Source of the DNA: Oppiella nova
Lineage: Eukaryota; Arthropoda; Arachnida; Sarcoptiformes; Oppiidae
NCBI GenBank assembly: GCA_905397405.1
Contig: CAJPVJ010000363.1
Location: 1 to 27,247 of the forward strand
DNA length: 27,247 nucleotides
Direction of reading: 5' to 3'
In this document: positions 22,101 to 27,247 of the stretch, in pieces
Position numbering within the stretch: position 1 is the first letter of the stretch
Layout of the letters: each line of letters begins with the position of its first letter
The notes under the pieces: generated by a model
The model's input: the letters and a program-made list of their open reading frames with translations, nothing else
The model's database searches: none
Told to the model about the DNA's origin: nothing
Position numbers and translations under genes: made by a program

Positions 22101-25100
22101 CCATAACTCGATCCTCACGTACACTATCGTCGAGGAGATGGGCCGCAAGTACTTCGCGATTGAGCCGCAAACCGGCGCCATAACACTCGCCCGACGTATC
22201 GACTATGAGAAGCGAAAAGAGTTTAATTTTACGATATCTGTCAGCGATCTCGGATTCCCGAGTCTTAAGGCCCAGACCACGGCTTTCGTTCGGATTGAAT
22301 GCCTTCCCGTCAACCTGACGCGCGGGCAGAACAGCGAGTGAGTGATAGTGAGCTGCGATGACAACGGGTGGATATTCCTGCACTAGCAGCGCTTCTAGAG
22401 CCGGTGCCTAACGCTAAAGCCATTTGTGCTGCTGTGCGCGCACCACTTTGCCTTCAGTCTGACGCCCATCACGACGTCTGCCGACAAGAAATTCGCCATC
22501 AATTCGACATCCGGTCTGATCACCACATCGGACGATAGGCTCGCGGAGGGCGTGTACGAGATGTTTGTCTCCGTATTTGACGGCAAGTTCACGACAGAGG
22601 CGAAGGTGTCGATCGCCGCGGAACCGATACCGCGGAGTTCGCTGCGCTTCACGCGCGAGGCGTTCTCGGGAATTATCATCGAAAACACGGCGTCCGTCAA
22701 GACGATCCTGATGCCCACCATCGAGGGCAACAAACTCAACGAGCACCTGTCGTTCCGGATACTCAACCCGACGAGTCTGTTCCGGATCGCCCGCACATCG
22801 GGCGCCATCCTATCGCGCGGTATACCCATCGACAGGGAGGATAAGTCGCGGTATGAGCTCGTGATCGAAGTCGCGAGCTACAAGCACTTCTGATCCCAGC
22901 GCGTGCGCAACCAGCAGTAGGTGCAGCTCCTACAGTTGCTATTATTCGGCGACAAACACCCTGTCGGGATGATAAAACACAAGTTGTTGCTGATGCTCAC
23001 GGGCGCACCGGTGGGCAGAGTGCAGGCCATCGACTTGGATGTCGGCTACAACGGAATGGTCACCTACTCTATAGTGTCGGGTGACGCCAACAAACTGTTC
23101 GCTATTCACCCGGACAGCGGGCACATCTCAATGGCCCGGTCGGCCAACCCGGCCAACGATCCGCTTAATTATAATCTACTTATTTCTGCCAAAGATTCCG
23201 GTAATTAGGCGTTGATTTGATTTAAAAAACTGGTGTTAATTGTCTTAATTGTCGCCTCATTTGAAGGGTCGGTGCCACTGGAATCGCACGCAAACGTGAC
23301 CATCAAAATGGTCTCCGGAGGAATGCCTCTGTTTAAGCGCCAGTATTACGCGGTGTCTGTGCTCGAGAGCCACCCGCCGGCCGTACCGTTCCTCACGATT
23401 AACGCGGACAGCCCTCACGGCCGGCAACTCATCTATAGTATAGTGTCCGGCAATGACAACGAAGAGTTCTCATTGGACTTCAACTCAGGTGTGTTTTAGG
23501 CGATAGGTTTTTGGTGATAATGTAGTTTTGTATTGATTTTTAGTTGTTTGTAGTGATTTCTGTGTAATCTGATTGTGATTTTTGTATTTTTATTTATATT
23601 TAGATGCGTTAATGAATTAGTTTTTATAATCATTTGATTTTCTTGACTTTGATTTTTATGTTTTTTGATTTCTTTTTTCTCTAATCTTTTGGTGGTTTTA
23701 CTTATTACTCCGTTTACTCTCAATATATTATTGCATTGTTTTTGATTGCGGAAAAAAGATCCGACGATTAGTAGCGGTTTATGTGAGTATTTCGCGATTG
23801 AAATACATTTTCGCCACAATTTAATTCACTTTTGTTTTCGTGTTTGTCCGCAATGTTTGTTACGATTTTTAAAAAACACTTTTTTGTTTGCACTAACCGT
23901 ACGTTTTTCGAGGCATCGCTTGCTTAGAGCCGCCGCTCCTTTAATCCAATATTTATTTTTTTGCATTAATTCTCGTTGTATTGAAACAAAAGTTTTTGTT
24001 TTCCCAGAGTTTAATGACTTTTTCACGTGTCATATAATAGGTATGATATCTGTGATCGAGAAACTCGATCGCGAGTCCATCAGTCAATACAATCTAATCA
24101 TCTCTGGCACTGATTCCGTGTCGGGCGTGTCGGCTACAGTTCCACTCGTCATAACAGGTATATATAACAGTGCCTATAATTAATTGATACCCGACTAACG
24201 CCTGTCCCTCCCCTACACCTATACGACCAGTGGACGACGCCAATGACAACCCACCCATGTTTACGAAGTTCTCGTACAACGTGTCGGTGCCGGAGTCGGC
24301 GCCCATCGGCGCCAATGTGGTGAAAGTGAGCGCTACTGACGCCGATGTGGGCCTGAACGCCAAACTCCAGTATCAGATTCTGGGCAATAAGTCCCACTTC
24401 TATGTGTCGCCCGACGACGGAAACATCTATTTGAAGACAAATCTGGATCACGAGACGGAGCGCGTGCACCACTTCACGGTTATGGCCACCGATTACGGCA
24501 CGCCTGTCCTCACGTCGACGGCGCACGTGTGGGTGGAGGTGTTGGACGTGAACGACAATAAGCCGATAGTTTCGCCCACTTTTATGGCCACCATTGACGA
24601 GAACATAGCGAAGGGAGCTTTTGTCACGAGAATCGTGGCCAACGACCCGGACGCCAGCGATATAAACAAACTGCGGTTTAGGATACTGGCGGGCAATGAG
24701 CGCCTGGCGTTCGCCATGAATGACACGTCCGGTGTGGTGACCGTCTGGAACCTGAACGCGAGGCGACAACAGCCCAAGCGTTCATCGCATGAGACCTACG
24801 ACCTCAACATATCAGTGACGGACGGCGTGTACGCGACCACCACTACACTCAGGGTAACCGTAAAGGCGGCGAACAATCATTCGCCGAAATTTCACCGAAT
24901 CTTCAATAATGTGGCCATAAGTGAGTTGACGGCGACGGACACGACTATAGCGCAGTTGACGGCGTCGGACAGGGATGAGGGCGCGTACGGTGCGCTCAGC
25001 TATCACATCATCAACGACAACGCCAAACGATACTTCCATATCGACTCCGCGTCCGGCAATATAACCCTCCGGTCGCCGTTGGATCGCGAGACCGGTGACC

Positions 25101-27247
25101 GACTGTTTTGGGTGACGATCGGCGCCCAGGATGGGGGCCAACGGATCGGTCTATCGAACCTCCGGGTGTCGGTCACCGACGAGAACGACAACTCTCCGCG
25201 TTTTATAGTCGATGAGTACAAGTCGGTCGTCTGCGCCAACGCGCCCATCGGCGCGACTGTACTGCCGGTGATGGCTGTGGACGACGACGACTATCCCGAG
25301 AATACAGTCATTCGGTACGCGATATACGAGTCGCGAAACGCCAGCCGACCCACCGCTGAGGTGTTGGACATGTTTGGCATCACCGCAGACACCGGTCACG
25401 TCTACACGAAACGCAATCTGTCGGCCAGTGTCGGCGATATCGTGCAGTTCTTCGTCAAAGCCAGCGATGGCGGGAACCGCAAGACGATGAGGGCGTTGGA
25501 GGACGTGGTGCCCGTCAGCGTACAGATCACCGGCTCGTGTCCTGTCGTCAAACGGCAGACCTCTGTCTACGAGATCTTCGTCGACGAGAACACCAAACGC
25601 GGGACAGTCATAGCGAACGTCAATCTCGCGGGTCTTAAGGACGTGGAGCTGGCGATCGTGGGCTTCGGCGATAAGTCAGATGCGACCAAATTCCGAGTCG
25701 ACAAACTCGGAGGCATACATCTGATCGAGCCGTTGGACAGGGAGTCGAAGGCGAAGCACGCGCTCACAGTGGAGGCGAAGGATAAGCTCACGTTTGCCAC
25801 CAGTTATCTGAACGTCTTGATCAACGTAATGGACCAAAACGATTGCATACCGTATTTCGACTCGTCCTCCTATAACGCGGTGATCTCTGAGGACCAGGAG
25901 GTGGGCGCGTCCATCATGAAAGTGAATGCCATCGATGGGGACATAGATGTGGCCAACAATGCCCTGAAGTACAGCCTAAGAGACACCGAGAACGGGATGT
26001 TTAGTATAGACGAGAACACCGGTTGGATAAGTGAGCCGTTCGCGAACCTAGCGCTTTTCTCCAGGAGGGTATTGGACTGCCATCCGCACTCGCTGCCGTG
26101 CGTGATATTGAGCTGGTGTAAATTGTAGCTCCAGATGCTGCAGTTGCTATTACTCGGGATTGTCAACCAGAACTACATGGCCTCCATCTACGAGAACAGT
26201 CCGTTGGGAACCATCATTGTGTCGGTCGATGCCGTCGATAGCGACCAGAACTCGGAACTCAGTTATTATATACTGGGTGGCGATCCGTACAATCAGTTTG
26301 AGATCCGGCAAAACGGCGAGATTATCGTGAATAAGGCGTTGGACAGGGAGTCGATCGAGAGGTACGACTTGGAGGTCGCGATCACCGACGGAAGGTTTAC
26401 CGCGAGAACGATGGTTACGATCGATATACTGGACATCAACGATAACGGACCCATTTGTCTGAAGTCAAAGTACGTGGAGTTAGTGAGCGAAGCGGTCCCT
26501 CCCGGGACATACATACTGACAGTGGAGGCCATGGATGTCGATGATGGAGATAACGCCAAACTGTATTACTTTATCTCCGGTGACCCGGAAAATCACTTCA
26601 CAATTGATCCACAGTCGGGACACCTGAAGACTAAGGGTTTGCTGGACAGGGAAACTCGCGCCTCATATCTGTTTGAAGTGCACATCAGCGATGAGAAGCG
26701 CCGGGACTGGACGTGTAAGAGTGAAGTGGAGATACTGCTCAGGTATGGACAGCCTATCAATTCGTGTGGTAACTGTTTGCGTATTAATTGTGTCTTTTGA
26801 TTGATTTCTGAAGTGATGTGAACGACGAATCGCCCAAATTCTCCAACACTTACTACTCGGTCAACGTCCCCGAGGACTCAACGGTCGGCATAATCATCGG
26901 CAAAGTGACGGCCACTGACGCCGACCTCGGCATCAATCGACGCGTCCGGTACGCCCTTCAGACGGCTGCCGGCGACGAGTTTGAGATCGACGACAGGAAT
27001 GGTATCATTCGGTTGGCGAAGGCGTTGGACAGAGAGACCAAATCGGCGTACAATCTGACGCTTAAAGCCTACGATTCGGGCGCTTCGCAGCTCTTCTCGA
27101 CCGCCACTTTCGTGGTGAATGTGATGGACATCAACGACAACGCGCCTGAGTTTGAGATGCAGTCCTACGCGACAAATGTGTCCGAAAGCGCGCCCATTGG
27201 CCACGAGGTGCTCAAAGTGTACGCCACGAGCCAAGACACCGGGATTA
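15825..27247 (+). CDS. Fat-like giant cadherin (FAT1/2/3 family, kugelei group): signal peptide and cadherin repeats 1-31, C-terminus beyond window
   Basis: Encodes the ectodomain of a very large membrane adhesion protein; in Drosophila the group acts in planar cell organisation and collective migration (family knowledge). The start is the first in-frame ATG after a TAA at 15657. A hydrophobic core (VLLVIIFITLFAA, residues 41-53) follows a basic stretch and suits a signal peptide. Thirty complete cadherin repeats and part of the 31st follow, with calcium motifs such as DXND, DRE and AXDXD. EC1 (KMGIYITDP, VRYKIVDGD, LFKAE) matches human FAT1 (KMGVYITHP, VRYKIVSGD, LFKAE, recalled). The EC31 fragment aligns to FAT1 repeat 31 of 34. 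Six exons are seen, with introns at 19137-19209, 23201-23266, 23489-24040, 24158-24230 and 26743-26813, all GT-AG. As written the frame is broken by three 128-nt duplications and seven complemented blocks, which I read as sequence errors. Discounting them, about 3,400 codons remain and every exon phase agrees. EGF, laminin-G and membrane parts should lie to the right. Confidence 0.93.
17913..18039. other. Unreversed-complement block 1 in the cadherin (EC6)
   Basis: As written the frame meets a stop at TCTCTAG and stays nonsensical to about 18038. The in-place complement reads EIMTFSAIDLDEGSVVLYK then NENTGILRD, filling exactly the missing part of EC6; FAT1 has QITTVSAIDAD and NPNSGVLSL there (recalled). 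The frame then resumes with NLRDELAKNT. Edges are uncertain by 1-3 nt. Confidence 0.9.
18483..18738 (+). repeat. 128-nt tandem duplication in EC7
   Basis: 18483-18610 and 18611-18738 are identical. One copy too many adds 42 codons plus 2 nt, so the frame breaks just after the first copy (DDLDY then a short tail and stop) and resumes with DDLDYEKHSKYKL after the second. The period is 128, not a multiple of three, and no cadherin repeat has two such segments. Confidence 0.95.
19210..23200 (+). CDS. Fat-like cadherin exon 2: end of EC8 to EC20
   Basis: Starts after ...GAACAG with AT GTC AAC GAC, completing DDVNDNPPLF, and ends in phase 1 at GATTCC G before GTAATT. It covers EC9 to most of EC20. 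Conserved marks include DFERTQIYNISVEARDEGEP (EC9), VNENYYPPKF after EC9 (FAT1 VNENLHPPVF, recalled), TIADNSPPKF after EC15 and IDVNDCAPYW after EC16. Two 128-nt duplications (19875-20130, and 20981-21217 with the copy continuing beyond) and five complemented blocks (near 20275, 21218, 21757, 22321 and 22876) interrupt the written frame. After discounting both 128-nt copies the exon is 3,735 nt, a multiple of three, as its phases require. Confidence 0.9.
19875..20130 (+). repeat. 128-nt tandem duplication in EC11
   Basis: 19875-20002 and 20003-20130 share all but two bases (ATCGGCTTCCGGATCATAA versus ATTGGCTTCCGGATCGTAA). Period 128 nt again; it breaks the frame. The two differences look like two alleles joined end to end. 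Confidence 0.95.
20275..20401. other. Unreversed-complement block 2 in the cadherin (EC11/EC12 junction)
   Basis: The written frame meets TAA at 20282. The complement of this stretch reads NVIDVNEYEPKAILSIY and on to CQVVAIDRDAD, a proper linker and start of EC12, after which the direct frame gives HNCALQYKFIEGNDYNWFSI. Edges are uncertain by several bases; about eight residues just before the block align poorly to FAT1. Confidence 0.85.
20981..21217 (+). repeat. 128-nt-period partial duplication in EC14
   Basis: 20981-21089 is repeated at 21109-21217 (109 nt, offset 128). Copy 1 continues 19 nt in normal orientation (21090-21108); copy 2 continues into a complemented block at 21218. The first copy is the surplus one for the reading frame. 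Confidence 0.95.
21218..21344. other. Unreversed-complement block 3 in the cadherin (EC14), with internal control
   Basis: The first 19 nt, CTTTCTATTTTCACTCCCT, are the exact complement of 21090-21108, GAAAGATAAAAGTGAGGGA, in the same direction. The complement of the whole block reads KVREPLDYESGRHHMLVVEA and ends SFAKVSI, joining NIIDVNDETPAF; FAT1 has FARIVVNVSDTND (recalled). With an end at 21344 the length is 127 nt. Confidence 0.95.
21757..21888. other. Unreversed-complement block 4 in the cadherin (EC16)
   Basis: The written frame stops at CTCTATTAG. The complement gives KATSRQSLYFEIIAGN then HDNKFAINVNNGEVWVRD and ALDYEATP, joining NYSLTISATS in frame. FAT1 has VVYEIKDGN and FDINPHSGTI at this place (recalled). 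The block lies within these limits; a 127-nt length fits. Confidence 0.9.
22321..22447. other. Unreversed-complement block 5 in the cadherin (EC17/EC18)
   Basis: The complement reads APVLSLTHYH, then STLLPTYKDVIVAKISATD. Human FAT1 has LLPTYKGVKVITVNATDAD at the same place (recalled), a distinctive non-canonical repeat start. Without complementing, the frame stops after GQNSE. The frame resumes with FSLTPITTSADKKFAI. Edges uncertain by 1-2 nt. Confidence 0.93.
22876..23002. other. Unreversed-complement block 6 in the cadherin (EC19/EC20)
   Basis: The complement reads VAHALVVIHVEDVNDNKPLF and then VGQPYYFVFNNDYE, giving the EC19/EC20 linker; FAT1 has VAHVVVKVIVEDQNDNAPVF and VNLPYYAVV (recalled). 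The direct strand stops after KHF. The frame resumes with APVGRVQAIDLDVG. Confidence 0.93.
23267..23488 (+). CDS. Fat-like cadherin exon 3: end of EC20, first part of EC21
   Basis: Follows a 66-nt intron ending TTTGAAG. The 222-nt exon (phase 1 to phase 1) encodes GSVPLESHANVTIKMVSGG and then MPLFKRQYYAVSVLE, ending DFNSG. FAT1 has AMPVFEKPFYSAEIAE and NFNTG at the same place (recalled). Ends before GTGTGT. Confidence 0.9.
24041..24157 (+). CDS. Fat-like cadherin exon 4: second part of EC21
   Basis: Preceded by the longest intron of the gene, 552 nt, T-rich and ending CATATAATAG. The 117-nt exon encodes GMISVIEKLDRES, then ISQYNLIISGTDSVSGVSA and TVPLVIT, in register with FAT1 GVINVIAPLDFE and LSIRATDSLTGAHAEV (recalled). 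Ends ATAACAG before GTATAT. Confidence 0.9.
24231..26742 (+). CDS. Fat-like cadherin exon 5: EC22-EC29 (most)
   Basis: Begins after a 73-nt intron (...ACGACCAG) with TG GAC GAC GCC AAT GAC, giving VDDANDNPPMF, the end of the EC21 linker. EC22 to EC29 follow, each with AXDXD and most with DXND motifs; EC23, EC25 and parts of EC26 have degenerate calcium sites. The open frame is continuous to about 26032. The block 26033-26159 reads only as its complement, after which the frame resumes (IVNQNYMASIYENSPLG) to ATACTGCTCAG before GTATGG. The exon ends in phase 2. Confidence 0.92.
26033..26159. other. Unreversed-complement block 7 in the cadherin (EC27/EC28)
   Basis: After ENTGWIS the written frame becomes unlike a cadherin and stops at GTAAATTGTAG. 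The complement reads LGKRLDREKRSSHNLTVGVS then IEVYDVNDNEP, completing EC27, and the direct frame resumes with IVNQNYMASIYENSPLG. Confidence 0.92.
26814..27247 (+). CDS. Fat-like cadherin exon 6 (cut by window): EC29 end, EC30, start of EC31
   Basis: Begins after a 71-nt intron ending TTTCTGAAG. AG plus T GAT GTG gives SDVNDESPKF. A full EC30 follows (TYYSVNVPEDSTVG to DINDNAPEF), then EC31 up to YATSQDTGI at the window edge. FAT1 repeat 31 has VGTEVLQVYAASRD where this has IGHEVLKVYATSQD (recalled). Confidence 0.93.

Noticed and set aside
17913-26159. Reading the nonsense blocks as inversions
   Set aside because: An inversion gives the reverse complement. Here the complement in the original left-to-right order restores the protein, and the 19-nt internal control at 21090/21218 confirms the order is not reversed.
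17913-26159. Reading the nonsense blocks as introns
   Set aside because: They lack GT-AG edges, their removal would delete about 42 residues from conserved cadherin folds, and complemented they encode exactly those residues. The genuine introns have good splice sites and lie elsewhere.
15825-27247. Pseudogene, programmed frameshifting or RNA editing
   Set aside because: All frame breaks are explained by blocks of one size and duplications of one period. The rest of the gene shows no random decay.

Overview
The window is eukaryotic and animal: it has spliced genes with short GT-AG introns, GC-rich exons, AT-rich intergenic DNA and many (GA)n/(CT)n tracts. The protein content and mostly 66-73 nt introns fit an arthropod. 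A mite or other chelicerate is a guess that the window cannot settle.

Layout. At the left edge (1-889, minus strand) is the 5' part of an unrecognised gene for a charged protein with short coiled-coil-like stretches. From 890 to 15824 there is about 15 kb with no convincing coding sequence. It holds GA/CT microsatellites, three long direct duplications and one inverted repeat. From 15825 to the right edge (plus strand) lies most of the extracellular part of a giant Fat-like cadherin (FAT1/2/3 family; Drosophila kugelei/Fat2 group). It has a signal peptide, 30 complete cadherin repeats and the start of the 31st, in six exons, the last cut by the window edge. The repeat order follows human FAT1 repeat by repeat, as I recall that sequence. 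The two genes are divergently oriented.

Main discovery. At nine places a block of about 127 nt is written as the COMPLEMENT of the expected sequence WITHOUT reversal. An inversion would give the reverse complement, so this is not an inversion. Three cases are proved inside the window without any protein comparison. 5297-5423 is the base-by-base complement of 6022-6148 (127 nt). 6777-6903 is the complement of 6339-6465 (127 nt). 21218-21236 is the complement of 21090-21108 (19 nt). The other six lie in cadherin exons: they hold stops or nonsense as written, but read as clean cadherin sequence in the right frame when complemented in place. The same size recurs elsewhere: three exonic tandem duplications have a period of exactly 128 nt, and an inverted repeat has arms of exactly 127 nt. 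Removing one 128-nt copy at each duplication makes all exon phases agree. No known DNA process makes parallel-orientation complements, so the most economical reading is an assembly or gap-filling error from a k-mer graph with k near 127, acting where two haplotypes differ by about 1-3%. The cadherin gene itself is probably intact in the animal.

I found no RNA genes, CRISPR arrays, transposon coding regions or viral fossils.
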